Shown here one piece after another: positions 1-9,703 of a stretch of DNA of 64,000 nt (positions are counted from its first letter, which is position 1; each line of letters begins with the position of its first letter). The notes under the pieces are model-generated. The model was not told where the DNA came from and searched no databases. It saw only the letters and a program-made list of their open reading frames with translations. Source of the stretch: Vandammella animalimorsus (GTDB taxonomy: Bacteria > Pseudomonadota > Gammaproteobacteria > Burkholderiales > Burkholderiaceae_C). The DNA lies in assembly GCF_002285265.1 (NCBI RefSeq), contig NZ_NSJB01000001.1:744001-808000 (forward strand), given 5' to 3'. The position numbers and the translations under genes are program-made.

Positions 1-2505
1 TCCTTTGGCACCAACAACGTGGCCAACCACGGCGCCTACTGCGGCCAGTCCTACCGCGTGGGCACGGCCGCGGCGCTGGGCGACATCCCGGCCATGAAGC
101 ACGGCAAGCCCGATTGGAAGAACTCGCGCTTTGGCCTGTTTCTGGGCACCGCGCCCGCGCAGGCGGGCAACCCCTTCCAGCGCATGGGCCGCGAGCTGGC
201 CGAGGCGCGCTCGCGCGATGAGAAGACCTACCAATACGTGGTCGTCTCGCCGCTGCTGCCCACCTCCTCCAGCCACGCTGCGGGCGACAACAACCGCTGG
301 CTGCCCGTCAAGCCTGCCACCGACCTGGCGCTGGCCATGGGGCTGATCCGCTGGATCATCGACAACGAGCGTTTCGACGCCCAATTCCTCGCCCAGCCCG
401 GCCCTGCGGCCATGAGCGCTGCGGGCGAAGCCTCGTGGAGCAACGCCACCCACCTGCTCATCAACGACCCCAAGCACCCGCGCTACGGCCAGTTCCTGCG
501 CGGCGCCGACATGGGCTGGCCCATGCCCGCGCCCAAGGACGAGAAAACCCCGGCCGAGGACGTGTACGTCGTGCAACTGGCCGATGGCACGCTGGCGCCG
601 CACACCGTGGCCCAACCTGCCGAGCTGTTCGTCGAGCGCACCGTGGAAATCCTGCCGCCCGCGCCAGCCCCCGCGCCTGCTGCCGCTGCCGCCACTGCCG
701 CCGCAGGCCAGGCCGGCGCGCCTGCCGCCCCCGCCAAGCCTGAGGCCGCAGCCACCGCAACCGCAGCCGCAGCGCCCCTGCCGCCCGTGCCCGTGGCCGT
801 GTGCAGCTCGCTGTTCAAACTGCGCGAGCAGGCCCAGCTCAAAACGCTGCAAGAGTATTCCGAGCTGTGCGGCGTGCCGGTCAAGGACATCGAAGATCTG
901 GCGCGCGAATTCACCAGCCACGGCAAGCGCGCCGTGGCCAACTCCCACGGCGGCACCATGAGCGGCGCGGGCTTTTACACCGCCTACGCCATTGCCATGC
1001 TCAACAACCTGATCGGCAACCTCAACGTCAAAGGCGGCTGGGTGCTCGATGCAGGCCCCTTTGGCCCCTTCGGCCCCGGCCCGCGCTACAACTTCGCCAA
1101 GTTCGAGGGCATGGCCGCCGCCAAGGGCGTAACCCTCTCGCGCACGCGCTTTCCCTACGAGAAAACCAGCGAATTCAAGCGCAAGAAAGAAGCGGGCGAA
1201 AACCCCTACCCGGCCAAGGCCCCCTGGTACCCCGCGCCCGGCCCCATGAGCAGCGAAATGCTCGCCGCCGGCCTGATGGGCTACCCCTACGGCATCAAGG
1301 CCTGGATCAACCATATGAGCAACCCGGTGTACTCGATCTGCGGCTTCGAGCAGGCCCTGGTCGATGGCGTCAAGGACACGAAAAAGCTGCCGCTGTTCAT
1401 CTCCGTCGATCCCTTCATCAACGAGACCTCGGCGCTGGCCGACTACATCGTGCCCGACACCGTGACCTACGAAAGCTGGGGCATCGGCGCGCCCTGGGCC
1501 GACGTGATCGCCAAAACCTCCACCGTGCGCTGGCCGGTGGTGGAGCCGGCCACGGCCAAGACCGCCGATGGCCGCGCCATCAACTTCGAGACCTTCCTCT
1601 TTGCCGTGGCGAAAAAGCTCGGCCTGCCCGGCTTTGGCAAGAACGGCATGTCCACCAAGGACGGCCAGCCGCTGGATCTGGACACGCCCGAGCAATTCTT
1701 CCTGCGCGGCATGTGCAACATCGCCTACCAGGCCGGCAAGCCCGTGCCCGAGGCCAGCGACGACGACATCGCCATCACCGGCCTGACACGCTGGATGCCC
1801 GAGCTGGAGCAAAGCCTCGCGCCCGAGGAAGTGCGCCGCGTGGCCATGGTCATGAGCCGCGGCGGGCGCTTTGACAGCATCGACGCCGCCTGGAAGGACG
1901 ACCACATCAAGGCCGCCTACCTCAAGCCCGTGCAAATCTGGCACGAGCCACTGGCCAAGATGCGCCACTCCATGACCGGCGAGCGCTACAGCGGCTGCCC
2001 CACCTGGTACCCCACCCGCTTTGCCGACGGCAGCGCCATGCGCGAGCACTACCCGGAAAAGGACTGGCCGCTGACCATGAGCTCCTACAAATCCAACCTG
2101 ATGAGCTCCATGTCGATCGCCGCCTCGCGCCTGCGCCAGGTGCACCCGCACAACCCCATCTCCATCAACCGCGAGGATGCGCAGGCCCTGGGCATTGCCA
2201 ATGGCGACCACATCCGCGTCACCACCCCCGGCGGCTCGCTGCAAGGCGTAGCGCTGGTGCGCGGCGGCATCGCCAAAGGCGCCATCGCCATCGAATACGG
2301 CTACGGCCACACCCAACTGGGCACGGTGGCGCACCTGGTCGATGGCAAACCCACGGCGCACAACCCGCAGCATGGCCTGGGCGTGAACCTCAACCGCCTG
2401 GGCTTTACCGACCCGACCCGCCCGGCGCACGACAACGTCTGGATCGACTGGGTCTCCGGCGCCGTTGTGCGCCAGGGCCTGCCGGTGCGGGTGGAGAAGG
2501 TGTAA
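1..2505 (+). CDS. ttrA: Tetrathionate reductase subunit A-like molybdopterin oxidoreductase, 5' end outside window
   Basis: The reading frame is open from base 1, so the N-terminal part (twin-arginine signal, [4Fe-4S] and the first molybdopterin segments) lies upstream of the window; the GTG at 19 is not a credible start. The visible 834 codons hold the central and C-terminal parts of a DMSO-reductase-family enzyme, including the late molybdopterin dinucleotide-binding domain (text HNPISINREDAQALGIANGD). Long stretches such as ENPYPAKAPWYP and SVDPFINETSALADYIVPDT fit the TtrA/ArrA branch; TtrA reduces tetrathionate to thiosulfate at the periplasmic face with TtrB (Fe-S) and TtrC (quinol oxidase). 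In ttrBCA-type operons ttrA comes last, which agrees with no partner following here. An Ala/Pro-rich insert of about 45 residues near bases 655-800 is low-complexity and looks like a linker. PhsA- or SoeA-like activity cannot be excluded. Confidence 0.75.
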   Translation, partial: SFGTNNVANHGAYCGQSYRVGTAAALGDIPAMKHGKPDWKNSRFGLFLGTAPAQAGNPFQRMGRELAEARSRDEKTYQYVVVSPLLPTSSSHAAGDNNRWLPVKPATDLALAMGLIRWIIDNERFDAQFLAQPGPAAMSAAGEASWSNATHLLINDPKHPRYGQFLRGADMGWPMPAPKDEKTPAEDVYVVQLADGTLAPHTVAQPAELFVERTVEILPPAPAPAPAAAAATAAAGQAGAPAAPAKPEAAATATAAAAPLPPVPVAVCSSLFKLREQAQLKTLQEYSELCGVPVKDIEDLAREFTSHGKRAVANSHGGTMSGAGFYTAYAIAMLNNLIGNLNVKGGWVLDAGPFGPFGPGPRYNFAKFEGMAAAKGVTLSRTRFPYEKTSEFKRKKEAGENPYPAKAPWYPAPGPMSSEMLAAGLMGYPYGIKAWINHMSNPVYSICGFEQALVDGVKDTKKLPLFISVDPFINETSALADYIVPDTVTYESWGIGAPWADVIAKTSTVRWPVVEPATAKTADGRAINFETFLFAVAKKLGLPGFGKNGMSTKDGQPLDLDTPEQFFLRGMCNIAYQAGKPVPEASDDDIAITGLTRWMPELEQSLAPEEVRRVAMVMSRGGRFDSIDAAWKDDHIKAAYLKPVQIWHEPLAKMRHSMTGERYSGCPTWYPTRFADGSAMREHYPEKDWPLTMSSYKSNLMSSMSIAASRLRQVHPHNPISINREDAQALGIANGDHIRVTTPGGSLQGVALVRGGIAKGAIAIEYGYGHTQLGTVAHLVDGKPTAHNPQHGLGVNLNRLGFTDPTRPAHDNVWIDWVSGAVVRQGLPVRVEKV

Positions 2506-2519
2506 GCGCCTGCTCAAAG
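2506..2519 (+). repeat. Single end of the GAGCCTGTTCAAA repeat family
   Basis: The bases GCGCCTGCTCAAAG follow directly on the TAA stop of the upstream gene. The sequence matches the terminal repeat of the 165 bp family seen at 20061 and 62687, with one or two changes. Confidence 0.6.
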
Positions 2520-2560
2520 CGCCTTGCCGCAGCCGCATTCTGCGGGCCACGGCAAGGCGC
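2519..2560. repeat. 11 bp inverted repeat downstream of ttrA
   Basis: The arms GCGCCTTGCCG and CGGCAAGGCGC enclose a loop of about 20 bases. There is no T-run, so this is a stable RNA 3' hairpin rather than a classical terminator on its own. Confidence 0.6.
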
Positions 2561-2606
2561 CAGCAAGCTGCCAGCAAGCCGCCAACAAGGGCGGCAGACA
2601 AAAAAG

Positions 2607-2633
2607 CAAGCGGCCCGCATGGGCCGCTTTTTC
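2607..2633. terminator. Rho-independent terminator between ttrA and ppsA
   Basis: The stem AGCGGCCC/GGGCCGCT has loop GCAT, followed on the plus strand by TTTTTC and preceded by an A-rich stretch. It can therefore serve both convergent genes. Confidence 0.8.
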
Positions 2634-2647
2634 ATGGCTGCTCTTTG

Positions 2648-2695
2648 AGAGCCTGCTCAGAATCTCCGTCGCACCGAGATCGTTGAACAGGCTCT
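2648..2695. repeat. Short 48 bp copy of the repeat family with both ends
   Basis: It begins AGAGCCTGCTCAG and ends TTGAACAGGCTCT, the two inverted ends of the family, with only about 22 bases between them. It lies five bases downstream of the ppsA stop codon (minus strand). Confidence 0.7.
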
Positions 2696-2700
2696 GTGCG

Positions 2701-5100
2701 TCAGCCGGCCTTCTTGGCCAGTTGGTTCCAGGTGCTGACCACGCTGTCGGGGTTCAGCGAGATCGAGGAGATGCCCTGGTCTGCCAGCCATTGCGCAAAA
2801 TCCGGGTGGTCGCTGGGGCCCTGGCCGCAGATGCCCACGTACTTGCCCTGATCGCGGCAGGCCTTGATGGCGCGGGCCAGCATGAATTGCAGCGCCGGGT
2901 CGCGCTCGTCGAAGTCGGCCGCCAGCAGCTCCAGGCCGGAGTCGCGGTCCAGGCCCAGCGTCAGCTGCGTCAGGTCGTTGGAGCCGATGGAGAAGCCGTC
3001 GAAGTGCTGCAGGAACTGCTCGGCCAGGATGGCGTTGCTGGGCACCTCGCACATCATGATCAGGCGCAGGCCGTGCTCGCCGCGCTTGAGGCCGTTCTTG
3101 GCCAGCAGTTGCTCGACAGCGGCGGCCTGGCCCAGCGTGCGCACGAAGGGCACCATGATTTCCACGTTGGTCAGGCCCATGTCCTCGCGCACGCGCTTGA
3201 GGGCCTGGCATTCCATCTCGAAAGCGGCGCCAAAGTCCTCGCTGATGTAGCGCGTCGCGCCGCGAAAGCCCAGCATGGGGTTTTCCTCTTCGGGCTCGTA
3301 GCGGCTGCCGCCGATGAGCTTGCGGTATTCGTTGCTCTTGAAGTCCGACAGGCGCACGATGACCGGCTTGGGCCAGAAGGCCGCAGCGATGGTGGCCACG
3401 CCTTCGGCCACTTTATCGACGTAGAAGGCGCGCGGGCTGGCGTGGCCGCGCGCGACGCTTTCCACGGCTTTTTTCAGGTCGGCATCGACGTTGGGATAAT
3501 CCAGGATGGCCTTGGGGTGCACGCCGATGTTGTTGTTGATGATGAACTCCAGCCGCGCCAGGCCCACGCCTTCATTGGGCAGCTGGGCGAAGTCAAAGGC
3601 CAGCTGCGGGTTGCCCACGTTCATCATGATCTTGGTGCCGATGGCGGGCATTTCGCCGCGCTGCACTTCGGTGACCTCGGTCTCCAGCAGGCCGTCGTAA
3701 ATCTTGCCGGTGTCGCCCTCGGCGCAGCTGACGGTGACCAGCGCGCCGTCCTTGAGCCTGGCCGTGGCATCGCCGCAGCCGACCACGGCCGGGATGCCCA
3801 GCTCGCGCGCGATGATGGCCGCATGGCAGGTGCGCCCGCCGCGGTTGGTGACGATGGCGCTGGCGCGCTTCATCACCGGCTCCCAGTTGGGGTCGGTCAT
3901 GTCGGTCACCAGCACGTCGCCGGGCTGAACTTTTTCCATCTCGGCCACGTCGCTGACCAGGCGCACCGGGCCGGTGCCGATCTTCTGGCCAATGGCGCGC
4001 CCTTCGCTGAGCACCTGGCCGGTGCCCACCAGCTTGTAGCGCTGCTCGGCCCGGCCCTTTTGCTGGCTTTTGACGGTCTCCGGGCGGGCCTGCAGGATGT
4101 AGAGCTGGCCGTCGCCGCCGTCCTTGCCCCATTCGATGTCCATCGGGCGGCCATAGTGCTGCTCGATCACCAGGGCGTAGCGCGCCAGCTCCATCACCTC
4201 CTCATCGCTGAGGGCGTAGCGGTTGCGCTGCTCGGGCGGCACGTCCACGGTTTGCACCAAGCGGCCGCTGGCGGCCTTTTCCTCGGGCGTGGCAAACACC
4301 ATCTGGATCAGCTTGGAGCCCAGGTTGCGGCGGATCACGGCCTGCTTGCCCGCGCGCAGTGCGGGCTTGTGCACGTAGAACTCGTCCGGGTTCACGGCGC
4401 CTTGCACCACGGTCTCGCCCAGGCCGTAGCTGGCGGTGATGAAGACCACGTCCTCAAAGCCCGATTCGGTGTCGATGGTGAACATCACGCCAGCGGCGCC
4501 GGTGTCCGAGCGCACCATGCGCTGCACGCCGGCCGAGAGGGCCACCACGTCATGGGCAAAGCCCTTGTGCACGCGGTAGCTGATGGCGCGGTCGTTGTAG
4601 AGGCTGGCAAAGACTTCCTTGGTCTTGTCCAGCACGGCCTCGATGCCCACCACGTTCAGGAAAGTCTCCTGCTGGCCGGCGAAGGAGGCATCGGGCAAGT
4701 CCTCGGCCGTGGCCGAGGAGCGCACGGCAAACGAGGCCTGCGCATTGCCTGCGCTGAGCGTGGCAAAGGCCTCGCGGATGGCCTTTTCCAGCTCGGGCGG
4801 GAAGGGCTGGGCCTGGACCATGGCGCGGATTTGCGCGCCGGCCTCGGCCAGGGCGCGCACATCGTCCACGTCCAGCGCCGCCAGGCGCTGACTGATCTTC
4901 TCCGACAGGCCATCGTGCTTGAGAAACTCGCGGAAGGCATGGGCCGTGGTGGCAAAGCCGGTGGGCACGCGCACACCCTGCGGCAGCTGCGAGATCATCT
5001 CGCCCAGCGAGGCGTTCTTGCCGCCGACGACCTCGACGTCGCTCATCCTCAGGTTTTCAAACGGTACGACCAGGGCGGTCGCTGCAAAGCGTTCAGACAT
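2701..5100 (-). CDS. ppsA: Phosphoenolpyruvate synthase
   Basis: The enzyme makes PEP from pyruvate with ATP (giving AMP and phosphate) for gluconeogenesis in the cytoplasm. The 799-residue product has the expected order: an N-terminal ATP-grasp pyruvate-phosphate-dikinase domain ([14 protein letters not shown] near the start), the swivelling phosphohistidine domain with [14 protein letters not shown] (His near residue 426), and the C-terminal PEP/pyruvate-binding barrel with [14 protein letters not shown] and [17 protein letters not shown]. The start at 5100 gives [19 protein letters not shown], the usual N-terminus; a longer open frame to 5472 has no family support. The PpsR-type kinase/phosphatase gene often found divergent to ppsA in proteobacteria is not here; a multicopper oxidase occupies that side instead. 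Confidence 0.95.
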   Translation of the reverse strand: MSERFAATALVVPFENLRMSDVEVVGGKNASLGEMISQLPQGVRVPTGFATTAHAFREFLKHDGLSEKISQRLAALDVDDVRALAEAGAQIRAMVQAQPFPPELEKAIREAFATLSAGNAQASFAVRSSATAEDLPDASFAGQQETFLNVVGIEAVLDKTKEVFASLYNDRAISYRVHKGFAHDVVALSAGVQRMVRSDTGAAGVMFTIDTESGFEDVVFITASYGLGETVVQGAVNPDEFYVHKPALRAGKQAVIRRNLGSKLIQMVFATPEEKAASGRLVQTVDVPPEQRNRYALSDEEVMELARYALVIEQHYGRPMDIEWGKDGGDGQLYILQARPETVKSQQKGRAEQRYKLVGTGQVLSEGRAIGQKIGTGPVRLVSDVAEMEKVQPGDVLVTDMTDPNWEPVMKRASAIVTNRGGRTCHAAIIARELGIPAVVGCGDATARLKDGALVTVSCAEGDTGKIYDGLLETEVTEVQRGEMPAIGTKIMMNVGNPQLAFDFAQLPNEGVGLARLEFIINNNIGVHPKAILDYPNVDADLKKAVESVARGHASPRAFYVDKVAEGVATIAAAFWPKPVIVRLSDFKSNEYRKLIGGSRYEPEEENPMLGFRGATRYISEDFGAAFEMECQALKRVREDMGLTNVEIMVPFVRTLGQAAAVEQLLAKNGLKRGEHGLRLIMMCEVPSNAILAEQFLQHFDGFSIGSNDLTQLTLGLDRDSGLELLAADFDERDPALQFMLARAIKACRDQGKYVGICGQGPSDHPDFAQWLADQGISSISLNPDSVVSTWNQLAKKAG

Positions 5101-5515
5101 GGGAAGACTCCAGAAGTAAGAAAACGGTGTGCAGGCCTGGCGCACTGCGCCGGGCTCTGGCCGCCGCGGCCTAGCCTGGGCCCCGGCGGCAGCCATGCCC
5201 ACGGCGGGCACAGGCCCATCGGCGCACGCTTTGCTTGTTCTGTTTTTGGTGCAGCACGCATGGTGGTTAAGGCCGTGAGAAAGCAGGCGGGGCAGGCAAA
5301 TATCGGCAAATCCGTGGCCCGGCAGCCCCCAGGCACTGCCTGTGCGTGGGGCCGCCAGCCAAAGCGGCTTATTGTAGTGGGCGCTTCTGGCCTGCGCGCC
5401 GGCAACTGCCAGCGGGGCCACCGCCAAGATGGCGCACAATCCGGGGCCATCCGCAGGCTGGCAGCTCGACACTGCGCCACACAGGACATCTGCCCTTTTC
5501 CACCGATTCCCTCAC
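5101..5515. other. 415 bp divergent intergenic region, no gene seen
   Basis: This separates divergent ppsA and the multicopper oxidase gene and must hold both promoters. A TACAAT hexamer on the minus strand (5373-5378) is a possible -10 for ppsA, but no good -35 stands 17 bases before it. No convincing ORF, RNA or repeat was found. Confidence 0.4.
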
Positions 5516-7045
5516 ATGCCTTTGACCCATTTGCAGCAGCAGCGCCGCCGCCTCGTGCTCGGCCTGGGCGCCAGCGCCGCACTGGCCCCGCTGGGCCTGC
5601 GCGCGGCCATGGATTCGCATGCCGAGCTGGTCTATACCGGCCCCAGCGAGCTGGCCCCGCTCTCGGCCCTGCACAGGCACCGCGCGCACCAGCGCCTGCC
5701 GCGCCTGCCCAACCGCGCGCGCCGCCCGGGGCTGTTTCGCGGCCGCATCGTGGCCATGCCAGCACAGTTGCAGCTGGCCAAGCGCGGACGCACCGCCACG
5801 TACTGCTACAACCTGAGCACGCCCGGGCCGCTGGTGGAGGTCTATGAAGGCGACCGCGTCGAGATCGACTTCTTCAACCGCCTGCCGCAGCCCTCGACCA
5901 TCCACTGGCACGGGCTGGCCATCCCCGCCGACCAGGACGGCGCGCCGCAGGACTTCATCCCCGCCGGCGGGCACCGCCGCTACCAATTCACGCTGCCGCC
6001 GGGCAGCGCCGGCACGCACTGGTACCACCCGCACCCGCACATGCTCACGGCCGAGCAGGTCTACCGCGGCCTGGCCGGTGCGCTGATCGTGCGCGAGCGC
6101 AACGACCCGCTGCGCCACATCCCCGAGCAGGAGCTGTTCATCTCGGACCTCAAGCTCGGCCAGGATGGCCAGATCCTGCCCAACGACCGCGAGGACTGGA
6201 TGAACGGCCGCGAAGGCCAGTTCATCCTCATCAACGGCCGGCAACTGCCGCTCATCACGCTGGCCGGCACGCAGCGCTGGCGCATCTGGAACGCCTGCAG
6301 CGCGCGCTACCTGCGCCTGAGCCTGGACGGCGTGCCCTTCACCCAGGTGGGCACCGACGGCGGGCTGCTGGGCGCGCCTAGGCACAACCTGCAGGAGCTG
6401 CTGCTGGCGCCGGCCGAGCGCGCCGAAATCATCGTCAGCGCCCTGCCCGGCCAACAGCGCGCGCAACTGATCGCCGAGCCCTACGACCGCGGCGCCATGG
6501 GCCGCCTGGCCGGGCCCTCGCAGCGGCGCCTGCTGGCCGACATCGACATGCTGCTCTCGCCCCAGCACCCGGTGCTGGACATCCCCGACGTGCTGCGCCC
6601 CATCGCCGCGCTGCAAAACCCCACGGCGCAGCACATGGTGGCCTTCTCCGACTACGTGGACCTGCAGGCGGCGCCACCGGCCAACCCCTACGAGCGCCCC
6701 AAGGACATGCTGTTTCTCGTCAACGGCCAAGCCTACGACCTGCAGCGCGTGGACATCGAAGGCCAGCTCGGCGCCGTCGAGGAATGGACCCTGGTCAACG
6801 CCTCGGCCATGGGCATGGAGCACCCCTTCCACATCCACGGCGGGCACTTCCAGGTCATCGAGCGCGAATACCAGGGCCAGGTCACGCCCGAGCCTTTCCT
6901 GGCCTGGCGCGACACGCTCAACCTGCGCGCCGGCGAAAGCGCCCGCATCCGCATGCGCATCACCGAGCCGGGCCTGCGCATGTTCCACTGCCACATCCTC
7001 GAGCACGAAGACCTGGGCATGATGGGCAATCTGCTGGTGCGCTGA
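5516..7045 (+). CDS. Exported multicopper oxidase (CueO/bilirubin oxidase-like)
   Basis: The 509-residue protein belongs to the three-cupredoxin multicopper oxidases, which couple one-electron substrate oxidation to reduction of oxygen to water, usually in the periplasm. The N-terminus MPLTHLQQQRRRLVLGLG followed by a hydrophobic Ala/Leu segment is a likely Tat signal. All four copper-ligand blocks are present: HWHG at about residue 130, HWYHPHPH at about 168, HPFHIHGGH at about 436, and FHCHILEHEDLGMM at about 490, which supplies the type 1 copper Cys and Met. The ATG at 5516 was chosen because it places the signal peptide at the start; the frame is open 29 codons further upstream. No Met-rich CueO insert is obvious. 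The substrate is unknown; copper tolerance or metal oxidation are the common roles. No copper regulator or exporter lies nearby. Confidence 0.85.
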   Translation: MPLTHLQQQRRRLVLGLGASAALAPLGLRAAMDSHAELVYTGPSELAPLSALHRHRAHQRLPRLPNRARRPGLFRGRIVAMPAQLQLAKRGRTATYCYNLSTPGPLVEVYEGDRVEIDFFNRLPQPSTIHWHGLAIPADQDGAPQDFIPAGGHRRYQFTLPPGSAGTHWYHPHPHMLTAEQVYRGLAGALIVRERNDPLRHIPEQELFISDLKLGQDGQILPNDREDWMNGREGQFILINGRQLPLITLAGTQRWRIWNACSARYLRLSLDGVPFTQVGTDGGLLGAPRHNLQELLLAPAERAEIIVSALPGQQRAQLIAEPYDRGAMGRLAGPSQRRLLADIDMLLSPQHPVLDIPDVLRPIAALQNPTAQHMVAFSDYVDLQAAPPANPYERPKDMLFLVNGQAYDLQRVDIEGQLGAVEEWTLVNASAMGMEHPFHIHGGHFQVIEREYQGQVTPEPFLAWRDTLNLRAGESARIRMRITEPGLRMFHCHILEHEDLGMMGNLLVR

Positions 7046-7184
7046 CATGCCGCGCCAAGCCACTGCCATCTGCGCAAAAGAAACAATTCGCTAAAAAATG
7101 TATGCCGCACGCGCCCCGCAGGCGCGACAATCGCGCGCGGATACACAATTCATGGCTTTTTTGCACCGAAAGGAGAACTTCCCC

Positions 7185-9359
7185 ATGCGCCATTCACGCT
7201 CCACCCAACGGCCAGCGGCCCGCCCCGCGGCGCTGCTGATGAGCCTGCTGGCAGCCAGCCCCTGGGCCTTGGCGGCCGACCCCGTGCAAGTCGATTCCTA
7301 CCGTGGCTGGGGCCATGAAGGCCCGATGCAGCCGCCGGCCAGCAACAACGTCAACGCCCCGCGCTGGCTGCCTGGCAAGGCGCTGGAGCCCTACTACGAC
7401 AACATCCCGCGCCTGGATTCGGCCAACCCATCCGCAGGCACGCCCGAAGCGCGTCTGGCCGCCCTGCAGCGGCTGCTGGCCCACGCCACGCCGCCGGGCG
7501 GCAATGCGGTCGATTCCGGCGTTACCGGCGCCCCGGCGGCCGAGGCCGGCACCACGCTGATCAAGACCCTGCCCTCGCTGAACATCCCCAGTGGGGCCAA
7601 TGTGCTGTGCGAATACAACCGCGCCGGCGGCACCTGGCCCCAGGCCGGCGAGGCAGCCTGCAAGAACGGCATCGAAGGCGCTGTGATGTACGTGGCCGTA
7701 CACCTGCCCGCAGCGGGCTACAAGCTGCGCGTGCAGCAGGGCAACGACGGCGCGCTGATTGACGCCAACCGCGACGGCGGCGTGCACTACCGCCTGCTGG
7801 ATTACAGCCAGAAACTGGCCATCGGCGCCACCATCGGCACGCCCCAGGGCGGTTACGACGCGCCCAATTCCGCCGCGCTGCAAGAAGGGCTGTACAACCT
7901 GCGCGTGGCCTGGAACAACTGGGGCTCGGACGCAAACCTGAACGTGCAATGGGTCACCCCAGGCGGCGCGATCGAAGACATTCCGCCCAGCGCCCTGTTC
8001 GACCCCAGCGACCCGGCCACCTACATCGACGCCGTCGATGACGACTACACCAGCACCCCCATTCCGGCAGGCGTGGCCGCCACCATCGGGCCGGTATTGG
8101 CCAACGACAGCGTCAACCGCTCCCAGGCCACGCAAGCCAACGTGGCCAGCGCGGAGCTGACCGCCACCGTACCCGGCATCACCCTGAACGCCGATGGCAC
8201 GCTCGCCGTGGCCGGCACCACTGCCGTTGGCACCCACACGCTGAGCTACAAGATCTGCAACGCCGGCACAAAGCCCGATCCCCTGTGCGACACCGCCACC
8301 ATCAAGGTACGCATCGACCCGGACATCGATCCGCAGCCCGATAGCGGCAGCGCCAGCGCCGGCACCGCCAAACCCGATGCCGTGCCCAACATCGCCGCCA
8401 ATGACTTCGTCAACGGCCAGCCCGCCACGCTGGGCACAGGCGGCAATGCCACCGTGGCCACGGTCGGCGCCTGGCCCGCTGGCGTCACGCTTGACCCGAA
8501 CACGGGCGCCGTTGGCACCACGGCGGCCACGCCGGCGGGCGTGCACACGCTGGACTACAAGCTGTGCGACCGCGCAACGCCCACGCCCAATTGCCAGGAC
8601 AGCACGATCACGCTGACGGTCAATACCAGCATCGCGCCAACGCCCGACAGCGGCAGCGCCACCGCCGGCACCGCCAAGCCCGATGCCGTGCCCAACATCG
8701 CCGCCAATGACCGCATCAACGGCCAGCCCGCCACGCTGGGCGCCGGCGGCAATGCCACCGTGGCCACGGTCGGCGCCTGGCCCGCTGGCGTCACGCTTGA
8801 CCCGAACACGGGCGTCGTCGGCACCACGGCGGCCACGCCGGCTGGCGTGCACACGCTGAACTACAAGCTGTGCGACCGCGCCATGCCCACGCCCAATTGC
8901 ACCGACAGCACGATCACGCTGACGGTCTCGGCAACGCCTGTGGCCGCTGCGGACGACGTTCGCCCGCAGGCCCTGCCCGCCGGCACGGACGCCATCGTGG
9001 TCAACAACATCGTCCAAAACGACACCATCAATGGCCAGCCCGCCACGCTGGGCACCGGCGGCAATGCCACGGTTTCCATGGTGGGGACTTGGCCTGCGGG
9101 CATCACACTGGATGCGAACACGGGCGAAGTGCGCATGGCCGCATCGGTGCCTGCAGACAACTACACGCTGCAATACCAGCTGTGCGATCGCAGTACACCT
9201 GCCCAGTGCGTGCAGGCTGCGATCCGCTTCACGGTGAGCGCCGGCCCAGCGCCAGTGCCCGGCAATGCCACGCCCGTGCCCACCCTGGGCCATTGGATGC
9301 TGTGGCTGCTGAGCCTGGCCACGGCCGCCCTGGGGCTGGGCCGCCTGCGCCGCTTCTGA
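7185..9359 (+). CDS. Secreted repeat protein with IPTL-CTERM sorting signal
   Basis: A 724-residue surface or exported protein of unknown function. The start at 7185 follows AAAGGAGA at the right distance and opens an Sec-type signal (ALLMSLLAASPWALAA). The N-terminal 300 residues resemble no family I recognise. Residues from about 385 to 690 form three tandem modules of about 102-104 residues, each with NGQPATLG, GGNATV, WPAGVTLD, NTG and LCDR landmarks, built like Ig/cadherin-type adhesive domains; the first two are nearly identical even at DNA level. The C-terminus VPTLGHWMLWLLSLATAALG plus a basic GRLRRF end is an IPTL-CTERM signal, which exosortase systems recognise and cleave. No exosortase is in the window. 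It follows the oxidase gene by 139 bp, with a terminator after it. Confidence 0.8.
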   Translation: MRHSRSTQRPAARPAALLMSLLAASPWALAADPVQVDSYRGWGHEGPMQPPASNNVNAPRWLPGKALEPYYDNIPRLDSANPSAGTPEARLAALQRLLAHATPPGGNAVDSGVTGAPAAEAGTTLIKTLPSLNIPSGANVLCEYNRAGGTWPQAGEAACKNGIEGAVMYVAVHLPAAGYKLRVQQGNDGALIDANRDGGVHYRLLDYSQKLAIGATIGTPQGGYDAPNSAALQEGLYNLRVAWNNWGSDANLNVQWVTPGGAIEDIPPSALFDPSDPATYIDAVDDDYTSTPIPAGVAATIGPVLANDSVNRSQATQANVASAELTATVPGITLNADGTLAVAGTTAVGTHTLSYKICNAGTKPDPLCDTATIKVRIDPDIDPQPDSGSASAGTAKPDAVPNIAANDFVNGQPATLGTGGNATVATVGAWPAGVTLDPNTGAVGTTAATPAGVHTLDYKLCDRATPTPNCQDSTITLTVNTSIAPTPDSGSATAGTAKPDAVPNIAANDRINGQPATLGAGGNATVATVGAWPAGVTLDPNTGVVGTTAATPAGVHTLNYKLCDRAMPTPNCTDSTITLTVSATPVAAADDVRPQALPAGTDAIVVNNIVQNDTINGQPATLGTGGNATVSMVGTWPAGITLDANTGEVRMAASVPADNYTLQYQLCDRSTPAQCVQAAIRFTVSAGPAPVPGNATPVPTLGHWMLWLLSLATAALGLGRLRRF
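8338..9236 (+). repeat. Three tandem ~306-312 bp repeats within the IPTL-CTERM gene
   Basis: Units begin near 8338, 8644 and 8950. The offset between units 1 and 2 is 306 bases (102 codons) and between 2 and 3 about 312. Units 1 and 2 are almost identical over most of their length, consistent with a recent duplication; unit 3 is more diverged. The period keeps the reading frame. Confidence 0.8.
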
Positions 9360-9381
9360 AAGACTTGAGGGTCTTCTGACC

Positions 9382-9417
9382 AGCCCGCGCACGCCAGCCA
9401 TGGCGGCGCGGGCTTTT
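9382..9417 (+). terminator. Terminator of the IPTL-CTERM gene
   Basis: AGCCCGCGC pairs with GCGCGGGCT, with an additional inner GCC/GGC pair, and is followed by TTTTTGC. Confidence 0.8.
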
Positions 9418-9491
9418 TGCTGGCCCGTGCGTTAGCGCAGTTTCGATTCTGATGAAGACATTTCCTGCAAGCGCCGCCTTCTCTCGTTCTC

Positions 9492-9607
9492 GTCACACCC
9501 GCGAAGGCGGGTGTCCAGTCGTAACGCTGACGGGGGAAGCGCTGCCGTTGGCCAATCGCCCTCTCGTGCGCAAGGGTGGCGCTGGATGCCCGCCTTCGCG
9601 GGCATGA
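9492..9607. repeat. Inverted pair of REP-type palindromes
   Basis: Two 26-27 bp units built on the core CCCGCGAAGGCGGG, one at 9492-9518 (GTCACACCCGCG...GTCCAG) and the other inverted at 9582-9607 (CTGGATGCCCGCC...ATGAC), 63 bases apart. Each is a hairpin in itself and the pair folds into a larger one, the arrangement of a REP/BIME cluster. Confidence 0.75.
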
Positions 9608-9703
9608 CGAAAGCGACCTGCGAGATGGCGATGCCAGTCAGCGGCCAGGTCTTGGATTTGTCAACGTTCAAGCAGAACACGCTCTAAGCCCGCGGGCGGG
9701 CGC

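Noticed and set aside
2524-5847. 1107-codon plus-strand ORF antisense to ppsA
   Set aside because: It is an antisense shadow of a GC-rich gene: composition is His/Ala/Gln-rich without any family text, while the minus strand encodes a clear PpsA.
8338-9236. Possible CRISPR array from the repeat period
   Set aside because: The 306 bp units are in-frame protein modules without short repeats alternating with unique spacers.
7194-9401. 735-codon minus-strand ORF opposite the IPTL-CTERM gene
   Set aside because: Shadow of the repeat gene; its own internal repeats only mirror the sense repeats.
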